23,053 bases of DNA from Candidatus Auribacterota bacterium (GTDB taxonomy: Bacteria > Auribacterota > JAFGBW01), in assembly GCA_016932965.1 (NCBI GenBank), contig JAFGBW010000180.1:1-23053 (forward strand), read 5' to 3'. The notes beneath the pieces are model-generated. The model searched no databases, was not told where the DNA came from, and worked only from the letters and a program-made list of their open reading frames with translations. Made by a program: the position numbers and the translations under genes. Of this stretch, positions 14,590-22,735 are shown one piece after another; position 1 is the first letter of the stretch, and every line of letters starts with the position of its first letter.

Positions 14590-14854
14590 TAATCAGAGAA
14601 TTGAGAATACAGAACTGAGAATTGTGAAGGAACGCCTTCGGCGTTTTGTATTGGATGATAAAATCATTCGGCTGATTCGCAACGCAGCGAAGAACGGGCC
14701 CAATGGAGTCCCGTTACGGATGGAAGCCGCAGGCCGGGACCATTCCAGATCCTGAATTCTAAAAAACATGGCATGACTTAAAGCCATTGGTGATGAATAT
14801 CATCCCCAGACAGAAATAAACCGGACAGTGATTTTTAATTCTATAGGGTATTGA
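14590..14854. repeat. Intergenic element with small hairpin and AATTGAGAAT repeat
   Basis: This 265-base gap interrupts an otherwise tight transporter operon. AATTGAGAATACAGAA (14599-14614) matches AATTGAGAATTCAGAA at 7736-7751 in 15 of 16 bases, and GAGAATT recurs at 14617-14623. A 6-bp hairpin AACGCC-TTC-GGCGTT (14631-14645) is followed by TTGTATT, a weak terminator-like or processing element that could lower permease expression relative to the binding protein. The composition looks like a dispersed intergenic repeat, which is inference. Confidence 0.45.
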
Positions 14855-15757
14855 ATGAACAGACACATGAATAAAACGAAAATATATTCCCTTTTGACCT
14901 CTTATTCTTTTATTGTCCCGGCTCTGATTTTATTTGCCATTTTCAATATCTACACTTTTTTTGATTTATTTCGTCTCAGTTTCATGAAATCCAACGGACT
15001 TGCCGGAAGCATCGAGACGTTCGTCGGACTTCAGAATTATATTGAAATTTTCAAGGACAAAGTCTGGTGGGAATCCGTCGGACGCGCAGCATATATTACT
15101 TTTCTTGCCCTGACTCTTCAAAATTTTGTCGCGCTCATTCTGGCCCTCTTCGTGGACAGGGGGATAAGAGGCGAAACCATCTATAAAGTTATTTTTTTTC
15201 TGCCTCCGGTTCTTTCCGGTATCGTCATCGGATTGATCTGGGAATGGATTTTTGATGGCAATTATGGACTCTTGAACCACTGGCTGACATTGTTTCATAT
15301 GGAAAAATTCTGCCGGGCATGGCTGGCTGATCCTAAAACCGCCCTCTATGCCATTGCTTTCATCCATATGTGGCGGGGTTTCGGCTGGGGATTCGTTATC
15401 TTTTTAGCAGGGCTGCAAAACATTGACAGGGAACTTTATGAAGCAGCGGATGTCGACGGAGCCACCTGGTGGCCCAAATTTGTTCATATCACCCTCCCGT
15501 TGATGGTTCCCGTGTTTGTCATTGTTTCCATCTTGACTATTTTAGGCACCATGCAGATCTATGATCTGATCGTTTCCACGACCAAGGGGGGGCCAGGTTA
15601 TCATACAGAAGTCCCTATCACGCGCATTATTTACAGCATGACCGGCTCTTTGAATTTCGGCTATGCCAGTTCACAAGCGATTGTGTTTGGAGTGATTCTC
15701 CTGATCGTTTCTATGACCCAGATTTTTGTTTCAAACCGGCTTAAAAAAAATGACTAG
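14855..15757 (+). CDS. Sugar ABC transporter permease, MalF/UgpA type
   Basis: The protein has 300 residues and about six transmembrane helices. The cytoplasmic EAA loop that docks to the ATPase is ELYEAADVDGATWWPKFVHI followed by TLPLM. Upstream segments typical of the family are YTFFDLFRLSF, FVGLQNYIEIF, VIFFLPPVLSGIVIGLIWEWIF and IHMWRGFGWGFVIFLAGLQNI. With the next gene it forms the heterodimeric channel for the substrate brought by the 13288 lipoprotein. The ATG at 14855 is preceded by TAGGGT; ATG at 14867 is an alternative. It is separated from the binding-protein gene by 265 bases. Confidence 0.93.
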   Translation: MNRHMNKTKIYSLLTSYSFIVPALILFAIFNIYTFFDLFRLSFMKSNGLAGSIETFVGLQNYIEIFKDKVWWESVGRAAYITFLALTLQNFVALILALFVDRGIRGETIYKVIFFLPPVLSGIVIGLIWEWIFDGNYGLLNHWLTLFHMEKFCRAWLADPKTALYAIAFIHMWRGFGWGFVIFLAGLQNIDRELYEAADVDGATWWPKFVHITLPLMVPVFVIVSILTILGTMQIYDLIVSTTKGGPGYHTEVPITRIIYSMTGSLNFGYASSQAIVFGVILLIVSMTQIFVSNRLKKND

Positions 15758-15766
15758 GAACCGTTC

Positions 15767-16606
15767 ATGTATAAAAACATAGAAGACTTGAGTTTATCCA
15801 AACTGGGCATACATGTTTTTCTCATCGGGGTATCAATCAGCTGCCTGTTGCCCCTGATATGGATGATCGCGTCTTCCCTGAAAACACAAGATGCTATTTT
15901 TACCAACATGAGTCTCTGGCCAGAGGTTTTTAAATTCAGCAATTACACTGAGGCCTGGAAAGGGGGAAGATTCGGGACCTATTTTCTCAATTCCCTTTTT
16001 TATACCGTAACAGTCATTTTTTTCATTGTTCTTTTTTCCTCGATGGCTGCCTTCGCCTTTTCCAGACTGGATTTTCCCGGAAAAAACATTTTATTTTACA
16101 TGTTCATCGGCGTGATGATGATCCCGATTCCCGGAGTGTTTGTTGCCATCTTTGTTATCTTGAATAAATTAAGTCTCATCAACACTCGTGTGGGCTACAT
16201 CTTGCCCCAAATCAATGCGGGGCTCCCCTTTTCCATCTATCTTCTGAAAACTTTTTTTGATAAAATCCCCAAAGAAATGGAAGACTCTGCCAAAATTGAC
16301 GGATGCTCCAAATGGCAGATATACTGGCATGTGGCATTGCCTCTAGCCAAATCAGCCATCGCCGTTATTGTTATCTTCAATGCGCTTTCCACCTGGAATG
16401 AATTTCTGCTCGCCAATCTTATTTTTTCCGATGCAGATCTGATGCCTCTCCAGGTCGGATTATTGAAATTCCAAGGGGAACGCGTAACCGAATATCCTCA
16501 GCTGATGGCGGGAATGACCATGACAACGGCCTTCATCATCGTGACTTATCTTTTCATGCAGCGTTTCATCATCAAAGGAATCACTGCCGGCGCTGTAAAA
16601 GGGTGA
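15767..16606 (+). CDS. Sugar ABC transporter permease, MalG type
   Basis: The protein has 279 residues, six predicted transmembrane helices, and the EAA loop KEMEDSAKIDGCSKWQIYWH followed by VALPL. Other family marks are SLLPLIWMIASSLKT-like wording near the N-terminus (SCLLPLIWMIASSLKT), NYTEAWKGGRFGTYFLNS, AFAFSRLDFPG and NALSTWNEFLLA. It starts nine bases after the previous stop, with TAGGAAC as ribosome binding site, so the two permeases are co-translated. No ATP-binding subunit follows; a shared MsmK/UgpC-type ATPase elsewhere is likely. Its last 26 bases overlap the convergent end of the broken MFS gene. Confidence 0.93.
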   Translation: MYKNIEDLSLSKLGIHVFLIGVSISCLLPLIWMIASSLKTQDAIFTNMSLWPEVFKFSNYTEAWKGGRFGTYFLNSLFYTVTVIFFIVLFSSMAAFAFSRLDFPGKNILFYMFIGVMMIPIPGVFVAIFVILNKLSLINTRVGYILPQINAGLPFSIYLLKTFFDKIPKEMEDSAKIDGCSKWQIYWHVALPLAKSAIAVIVIFNALSTWNEFLLANLIFSDADLMPLQVGLLKFQGERVTEYPQLMAGMTMTTAFIIVTYLFMQRFIIKGITAGAVKG

Positions 16607-17790
16607 CTTTTTTGATCGTCAAATATATCGCGGGTATTGCCGCGGCCTCCATCATGAAAACAAACAGTCCAATCCATAAAACCGACTTCTCATAGAAAAA
16701 TCCGATCAGCATACTGCCGATAAACCAGGCCGTTCCATACAGCGTATTGAAAATTCCATAGGCCAGCCCCCTATTTTCCGGCGAAGAAAAATCCGCGATA
16801 GCGGCCCTGAGAGTGGTTTCATGAATCCCCATCACGGAGCCCCATAGGATCACAGATAAGATCACCAGAATCATGTTGTTGGAAAAAGCCAGCCAGGGAA
16901 TGGGAAAGGTCAATATCGGAACAAAAATCAGGGTGCTCAATCCCTTTTTATCATAGGTTTTCCCGGCAAAAAGAGCCATGACCCCATCCACACCCATAGC
17001 CAGAGTATAGAGCAACGGAAGATAGGCATCCATAATCACGGCCTGTAATTTGAAATGATAAGACAGGATTTGAAAATGACAGAATCCGGAAACACTCAAG
17101 ATAACAAATAGAGCATAGTACCAGAAAAAAACAGGAAGTTTTCTTTCTGAAGACCGCGGGTTTTTTTCTTCCTCAAATTTCAACGGATTCGGATAAAGAA
17201 ATCTGGCTGCAATAAGCGTGGCAAGAGTAAAAAAGGCAGGGATAAAAAGAAAATAAAACCCATTCCGATAATTTCCTTTAAAAAAAAACACGATGGAAAA
17301 AATCAAGGGTCCTGTCATGGCGCCGATCTGATCCATGGCTTCATGCAGGGCAAATGTCCACCCTCTGCCTGCCTGTTTGGAAGCATGGGAAAGCATGGCG
17401 TCTCTTGCCGGGGCCCGGATAGCCTTTCCGATTCTTTCCAATACAATGAAAAAAGCGATGCATTTCCAGTTATTGAATAAGCCGATGAGAGGCAATGAAA
17501 AAAGAAGACTGTAGCCGAATAAGGTAATGGTCCAATAGGCTTTTGTCTTGTCCGATAAATAACCCGACGCCAGGCGTAAGACATATCCCAAGAATTCTCC
17601 GATTCCTGAAATCATCCCGACTGCGAAAGCGGCTTGCCCCAAGATAGGCAAGATATGGCCCCAGAATACTCCGCGCTCCTTCATAGGTGATGTCCCCGAA
17701 AAGACTCACCAGCCCCATGAAAAAAACAAATCGTGCAGCGGATTTTTTATCGATTGTACGAAAAGGGGTATTCAAAACAAATCTCCTCAT
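16581..17790 (-). pseudogene. MFS transporter, single-base frameshift
   Basis: Read with one base removed, this encodes a major facilitator of about 400 residues with about 12 transmembrane helices. The first part, from ATG at 17790, gives FMGLVSLFGDITYEGARSIL then GPYLAYLGAS and continues in the wrong frame. The other frame resumes with AFAVGMISGIGEFLGYVLRL and runs to the stop at 16581 (GYLSDKTKAYW, IGKAIRAPARDAML, GIFNTLYGTAWFIGSMLIGF). Conserved relatives as I recall them read ...YLGASAFAVG... without interruption, so an extra G at about 17631-17632 breaks the gene. This may be a true mutation or a sequencing/assembly error. Joining the frames at the 'GAS/AFA' point restores the motif. 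The substrate is unknown. The 3' end overlaps the convergent permease by 26 bases. Confidence 0.88.
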
Positions 17791-17906
17791 ATATGACGTG
17801 GTGATTATGTGTTCCTGATTTCATTATCTTAAACAAGAAGTAGATATACTGCCGCCAGAGCCGGTAGCTTTTCAATGTGAACCTCTGCATCGCGGTTTGT
17901 TTTAAT

Positions 17907-17960
17907 ATAAGAATTCTTATTTATTTCTTTTAAAAATTTCCGGAATTGTCAAACTTTGAC
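17907..17960. promoter_or_regulatory. Two palindromes upstream of the MFS gene and tRNA
   Basis: ATAAGAATTCTTAT (17907-17920) is a perfect 14-bp palindrome. GTCAAA-C-TTTGAC (17948-17960) is a perfect 6-bp-arm inverted repeat. They lie in the 293-base gap between the MFS start (17790) and tRNA-Leu (18084). They are candidate operator sites, with no regulator assigned. The rest of this gap shows no gene. Confidence 0.35.
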
Positions 17961-18022
17961 CGTGCAAAGGCTATGCCGGTGGTTTAGGAGATCAAATACC
18001 CCCAAATGAAAGACAATATTTC

Positions 18023-18051
18023 TTGTCAATCAGAACTGGCTATTGTAAACA
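18023..18051 (+). promoter_or_regulatory. Possible sigma-70 promoter for tRNA-Leu
   Basis: TTGTCA (18023-18028) and TAAACA (18046-18051) are 17 bases apart, about 32 bases before the tRNA. The -35 box is good (5 of 6) and the -10 box weak (3 of 6). Confidence 0.3.
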
Positions 18052-18083
18052 TCCATTTTTAAATTTCATAGATAGTGATGTTA

Positions 18084-18167
18084 GCCCGAATGGTGGAATG
18101 GCAGACACAGGAGACTTAAAATCTCCCGATCCAAAAGGTCGTGCCGGTTCAAGTCCGGCTTCGGGCA
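18084..18167 (+). tRNA. tRNA-Leu (anticodon UAA)
   Basis: The full cloverleaf can be drawn. The acceptor stem is GCCCGAA/TTCGGGC with discriminator A at 18167. The D arm is of the leucine type (GGTGGAATGGCAGACAC). The anticodon stem is GGAGA/TCTCC with loop CTTAAAA and anticodon TAA at 18117-18119. The long class II variable arm is CGATCC-AAAA-GGTCG, and the T arm GCCGG-TTCAAGT-CCGGC. It decodes UUA. CCA is not encoded. It stands alone, with no other tRNA beside it and no repeat of its 3' end suggesting an integrated element. Confidence 0.97.
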
Positions 18168-18516
18168 TCCCTATTTTCGGAATGATTCATCCCCAGATAA
18201 TCGATGGGTGGATAAAGATGGATTTGATTTTTTCGTAACCAATCCCCAGCAGCGCCTATTCACCAGAAAACTTCTCCTGGACCCTGAGGTACATTTTGAA
18301 CGTCATCATTCACTCCTTATTCTTCATTCCTATACCACTGCCATGATTCATAACTCTTTCCGTTGCTGAATATAAGGAAAATAATTCAACACGTGATTCT
18401 GAAGATTATCTCTGAAAAAAGCAAGACAAAGCACAAAAAATATAAAATTCTTGACCCTGACGGATAAAAACGAAAAAATCACTTGGATTTTCCAAATAGG
18501 AACATAACTATCCCCC
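18168..18516. other. Intergenic region, tRNA-Leu to HEAT protein
   Basis: These 349 bases contain no supported gene. There is no hairpin plus T-run after the tRNA, and no paired -35/-10 boxes before the HEAT gene; TTGACC near 18450 has no -10 at the right distance. The start codon at 18517 has no close ribosome binding site (AGGAAC lies 15-20 bases upstream). Confidence 0.45.
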
Positions 18517-21500
18517 ATGAGCTCAACTATTTTGTTATATGATCCCACCTCGGAAAGAAAAAATATCGTTCAATTCATTGAACAGATAGGGGATTATGAA
18601 GTTGAAACCGCTGAAACGATTGAAATCATTTATGAATTGCTGGATAAAAATACCTATCACCTGTTCATAACTGAAATCGAACTGGAAGGATACTCCCTCA
18701 CTGCTTTTTTAACCAAAATCACGCAATTTCTTACCATTAAAAATATTCCTCTATTGGTGTTGACTCAATCACACGATATTTTCACGATCACTCTCGCTGA
18801 AAGCCTCAAAGCGGTTCCCATTCTCTATAAACCGATCGAACCGGAGCTTTTTATCCGTCAATTCAAACTGAAACTGCTCAACAAGAAAAAAGGGCTGTTT
18901 CTGTGTTCATCGGAAAACAAGAGCCTCTTTGAAGACAGTTTCAAGACGATGGGTTTTGAGATGAAATTTTCCTCTAAAATGGTGGATTTCATGCGGCACT
19001 GGCAGGATCCGGACATTCATTTCATTGCTTATGAGGAAGGAGCTGAAGGAACAGATCCTATTGCCTTTTTAAATCGCATTTCCAATTCCTCCCTGAATGA
19101 TCTGCCTCTTTTCTATTTTATCAGGCATAAGGACGTGATCCTGGACAATGTGCTGAAAAAAAGAGGCAAAAATAAAATGGTGTATTTTCCCTTGGATTGG
19201 GATGCTGTCCCGGAAGTTCTGGAGGATCTGCTCATCGAGTCCTACTGGAACCAGCTTGCCTCACTGGAAATAAAGGATCTGGAGAGTGAAGAAATACCTG
19301 TTATTCCTGAAATCACCCTGGAGGTCCTCCCACCGGCCGAGGGGAAAAAACCTCTGACTCAGGCGCAAATCCAGGAAGAAAAAGCGCGGAAAAAAAATTT
19401 TGAACTGGAAGAAACAGAGTCCGGGTCCCTTTCTGTTATGGGCTTTATTCAATCTCTCTCAAAAGAAATGTCCGCTACAGGAGCAATCGGTTTTTTAATT
19501 CATTTTTTAAAAAATGGTTCAGCCTTTCAAAGACAGCAGAGTATCGAGGCGCTGAACGGCCCTCAGGGCGGGAAATTGATCCCATTGCTTGCCAATGCCT
19601 ATAAAAACGGAAATAACGCCCTGCGCCGCGGGATCATGGATCTTTTTTCTTCTATCAAACCCAATCCTGCCACGATAGACACTCTCAGTCACGGACTCTT
19701 TGACCGGATATCCGATATCCAATACCTGGCCTTATTGGGATTCAAAGGTTATGACATGAAACAGGTCGGCCGTTTCATCAGGAAGAAGCTGGTTGATCCT
19801 AAACCGAAAATCCGGGTCGTGGCTGCGACTTATTTTGAACAAGTCAGGGATTTAAGTTTTTTCCCGGACTTATTGCACTGCTTATTGTTGAGCGAAGACA
19901 ACAGCGTCAGGAGGTCATTTTTAAAATATTTAGATGTCAATTATCCGGACCTTCCCAACCTCAATGCCCTGACCCCGATTTTTCATTCTTCGCATACCCT
20001 GCTAAAAGAAAGCATTCTTGATTTATTGATTTCAAAAAAAGACAAACGGATGATGCCGTTTCTTACCCTGGCAGTGGCATCCGAGGAACGAACCCTCGTC
20101 CGACTGGGCATAGAGGGTTTCAAGATCATTCAGGCTCCGGAAGGCGTTTCGATGCTTTTAGGACTGCTGGAGTCAAGGGATTCCGGACTGGCACAATCTG
20201 CCATTGAAACCATCATGGATTCGAACGCATCGCCCAAATATCTCACTCTTTTTCTAGACGTCATGAAAAGAGGAGACGATAATCTGAAGGAATACTGTTT
20301 TGAAATCATCAAGAACTTCAATGAGAAAGAGGCCATTCCCATTTTCCGGGCAGCGCTGAATTATGGAAGCGCACCTGTGAAAATCGCCGCGATTGACGCC
20401 ATGAATGCTTGGAAAAGCGATGTCGTTTTTTTGCTGGTTGGCCCTTTATTGGATAATCAGGACAAACATGTCAGAGAAGCCGCGTCCCGCTTTATTGAAG
20501 CAAACGTTACGCGTTCGGCCATTGAAAACCTGATCCGTGTTTTTCTCATTGTTAAACAAGAGGAGTCAAAACGGTTCATCGCAGATGTTTTGGCAAAACT
20601 GATTCAAGGGGCTGATGAGCAGTATCTGGCTAAAATGCTGCGCCAGGACAGTTACTCCATTCTCATCCGGATATTAAAAAACATGGGAGTGACTCTCGGT
20701 CGTTATACAACGGAAGTGCTGGGAAAATATATTTCCAAGAATTCTTCTTTCGATATCGTTTTGAAAACTTTGTACGAGGCCAATGCAGAAGCCAGGGCAG
20801 AGGCAGCCATTGTGCTTGGAGAACAGGGAAATCCGGATGCCATTCCGCATCTGGCGCGTTTTTTGGAGGATGAAAATTGGGATGTGCGCCGGGTCGTGGC
20901 TGAATCCCTGGGAAAATTGAATGCCGTTGCGACAGTGCCGTTGCTGATTAAAAAAATGAAGGATGACAACCCTTCTGTCCGTGCTGCCGTGGCAGCGACA
21001 TTGGCTGCCTTTGACGTGAAATTTAAAGAACCGCTTTTCCCTACGCTGATCAAGGAAGATTCGGATAAAGTCCGGGAAAACATGATCCTTCTCCTGGCTC
21101 CTTTCAATGACCAGAAAACGGCCGAGGTTTACCTCCCGAAATTACTTGCATCCAGTCTTTCCGTCCGCGTCAACGCCGCATCCAGCCTTCTTTTCTTATG
21201 GGATGAGCTGGATCAGCAGCTGCTTTTTTCCTGGCTTCAATCTGATAAATGGTATATCCGCCTGATGGCTCTTTCCTACTTTACGAAAAAGAATCCGGAT
21301 CTCATCAGGGAACAACTGCCGGTTCTGTTAAAAGATAACGAGGAGGAAATCAAAAAATTCGTGATCAGCTTTATCGTGAATGAAGAGCCGAAGCAGCGGA
21401 TCGAACTGCTGAGCGGTTATGTAAAAGACCCTCATGCCGAGGTCAGAAGGCACCTCATTCAGGAAATGGAAAGGAAAAAACATCCTGGTATAATTGAATT

Positions 21501-21708
21501 TATATGCTCTTTTCTGGAAACGGAAAAAGACGATAACAATCTTCATACGCTTTTTGACATTCTAACTGAGGTGTCTGATCCGCGGATCTTAGAATCCATG
21601 CTGAAAGGATATCCAAAATGGTCTGAAAAAATAAAAAAACGGGCTGATGTGATCAGAGAAAAGTATAAATATGAAACCTCTTCTGAAGATAAAAGGGATA
21701 AAAACTGA
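18517..21708 (+). CDS. Receiver (Asp-to-Glu) and HEAT-repeat signalling protein
   Basis: The protein has 1063 residues and is cytosolic, with no signal peptide. Residues 1-122 form a response-regulator receiver fold. Counting from CheY, Asp13, Thr87 and Lys109 correspond to Asp9, Thr83 and Lys105 with exact spacing, but Asp12 is Tyr8 and phospho-acceptor Asp57 is Glu53 (FITEIELEG). It therefore probably cannot be phosphorylated and may mimic the active state. Residues ~126-240 look like a second, more degenerate receiver (FIAYEEG at the acceptor position). A charged linker (~250-305) leads to HEAT/PBS-lyase-type repeats from ~322 to ~1040, clearest at EARAEAAIVLGEQGNPDAIP, WDVRRVVAESLGKLNAVATV and PSVRAAVAATLAAFD. 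HEAT arrays bind partner proteins. No output enzyme or DNA-binding domain is seen. Its TGA overlaps the trpD ATG by one base, so translation is coupled. Confidence 0.9.
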   Translation: MSSTILLYDPTSERKNIVQFIEQIGDYEVETAETIEIIYELLDKNTYHLFITEIELEGYSLTAFLTKITQFLTIKNIPLLVLTQSHDIFTITLAESLKAVPILYKPIEPELFIRQFKLKLLNKKKGLFLCSSENKSLFEDSFKTMGFEMKFSSKMVDFMRHWQDPDIHFIAYEEGAEGTDPIAFLNRISNSSLNDLPLFYFIRHKDVILDNVLKKRGKNKMVYFPLDWDAVPEVLEDLLIESYWNQLASLEIKDLESEEIPVIPEITLEVLPPAEGKKPLTQAQIQEEKARKKNFELEETESGSLSVMGFIQSLSKEMSATGAIGFLIHFLKNGSAFQRQQSIEALNGPQGGKLIPLLANAYKNGNNALRRGIMDLFSSIKPNPATIDTLSHGLFDRISDIQYLALLGFKGYDMKQVGRFIRKKLVDPKPKIRVVAATYFEQVRDLSFFPDLLHCLLLSEDNSVRRSFLKYLDVNYPDLPNLNALTPIFHSSHTLLKESILDLLISKKDKRMMPFLTLAVASEERTLVRLGIEGFKIIQAPEGVSMLLGLLESRDSGLAQSAIETIMDSNASPKYLTLFLDVMKRGDDNLKEYCFEIIKNFNEKEAIPIFRAALNYGSAPVKIAAIDAMNAWKSDVVFLLVGPLLDNQDKHVREAASRFIEANVTRSAIENLIRVFLIVKQEESKRFIADVLAKLIQGADEQYLAKMLRQDSYSILIRILKNMGVTLGRYTTEVLGKYISKNSSFDIVLKTLYEANAEARAEAAIVLGEQGNPDAIPHLARFLEDENWDVRRVVAESLGKLNAVATVPLLIKKMKDDNPSVRAAVAATLAAFDVKFKEPLFPTLIKEDSDKVRENMILLLAPFNDQKTAEVYLPKLLASSLSVRVNAASSLLFLWDELDQQLLFSWLQSDKWYIRLMALSYFTKKNPDLIREQLPVLLKDNEEEIKKFVISFIVNEEPKQRIELLSGYVKDPHAEVRRHLIQEMERKKHPGIIEFICSFLETEKDDNNLHTLFDILTEVSDPRILESMLKGYPKWSEKIKKRADVIREKYKYETSSEDKRDKN

Positions 21709-22721
21709 TGGATATTTCTTCGATACTAAACACGCTGGCTGAAAGAAAAAACCTGGATGATAAAAAGGCATCGGACCTCTTGAGACTGATCATGGATGGG
21801 ACTTTGACTCCCTCCCAGACTGCGGCCATACTGATGGGACTTAAGATGAAAGGCGAATCTGCCGAAGAAATCGCTGCCTTTGCGCAAGTCATGCGGGAGA
21901 AAGCAACCGATATTTCTGTCCCAGAATTGGATCTCATTGACACCTGCGGAACCGGAGGCGACGGCGCTCACACTTTTAATATTTCCACGATTTCAGCTGT
22001 CATTGCCTGCAGTGCAGGTTGCGCGGTTGCCAAACATGGAAACCGCAGTATTTCAAGCCGCTGCGGAAGCGCTGATGTCCTGCAGGCACTGGGACTTGTT
22101 TTGGAGTTGCCTCCGGAAAAATTACAACATATCCTTCAAAAGCTCAGGATTGTGTTTTTGTTTGCTCCATGCCTTCATCGGGCCATGAAGTTCGTCATGC
22201 CGGTCAGAAAAGACCTGGGTATCCGAACCGTATTCAATATATTGGGCCCGCTCACTAATCCAGCGGGCGCAAAAAAACAGATGATCGGAGTGTTTAATGA
22301 AAAACTCTGTCATCTTTATGCTGATGTACTGCTCCGAATGAATCATGATGAGGCCTATATCGTGCATGGCAGAGACGGATTGGATGAAGTCAGTATCTGT
22401 GCTCCGACTCTTGTCATCCATCTAAAAGAGGGGAAACTGCTTCAAAGCGAGGTGACTCCGGAAGAGTTTGGAATCACACGGGTTTCCATCGAAGCCATCC
22501 GGGGCGGAGATCCCGAAGAAAACAGCCGTATCATCCGAAGCATTTTAGGGGGAGAAAAAGGCCCCAGACGTGATATAGCGTGCCTGAATGCAGCATTCGC
22601 CATACAGATGGGGCTTCAGACTCCCAGCTTAATAGACGCGTATCATCTGGCGCAGGAATCCATTGATTCCGGAAAAGCCAAAGCCATTCTCAGCCAATGG
22701 ATTGAGGAAAGCAAAAAGTAA
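21708..22721 (+). CDS. trpD: Anthranilate phosphoribosyltransferase
   Basis: The protein has 337 residues, full length. It joins anthranilate to PRPP in tryptophan synthesis. Diagnostic motifs are DTCGTGGDGAHTFNIST (PRPP loop GTGGDG at 81-86), KHGNRSISSRCGSADVLQALG's first part (109 onward), FLFAP with AMKFVMPVRKDLGIRT, FNILGPLTNPAG and the magnesium motif HGRDGLDEVS (Asp226-Glu227). These are the canonical TrpD sequences rather than those of the TrpD2/YbiB nucleic-acid-binding paralogues. The ATG overlaps the preceding stop by one base. No other trp gene is in the window, so either the pathway genes are scattered or they lie beyond the right end, although the next gene there is not a trp gene. 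Confidence 0.95.
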   Translation: MDISSILNTLAERKNLDDKKASDLLRLIMDGTLTPSQTAAILMGLKMKGESAEEIAAFAQVMREKATDISVPELDLIDTCGTGGDGAHTFNISTISAVIACSAGCAVAKHGNRSISSRCGSADVLQALGLVLELPPEKLQHILQKLRIVFLFAPCLHRAMKFVMPVRKDLGIRTVFNILGPLTNPAGAKKQMIGVFNEKLCHLYADVLLRMNHDEAYIVHGRDGLDEVSICAPTLVIHLKEGKLLQSEVTPEEFGITRVSIEAIRGGDPEENSRIIRSILGGEKGPRRDIACLNAAFAIQMGLQTPSLIDAYHLAQESIDSGKAKAILSQWIEESKK

Positions 22722-22735
22722 TATTTTTTTTCATC

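Noticed and set aside
14768-14784. Sigma-54-like TGGCAT...AAGCC upstream of the permease genes
   Set aside because: The GG-to-GC spacing is one base too long and the TTGC half is poor; sigma-54 does not tolerate this.
18084-18167. tRNA-Leu as an integration site for a mobile element
   Set aside because: No direct repeat of the tRNA 3' end, no integrase and no phage-like genes are present in the window.
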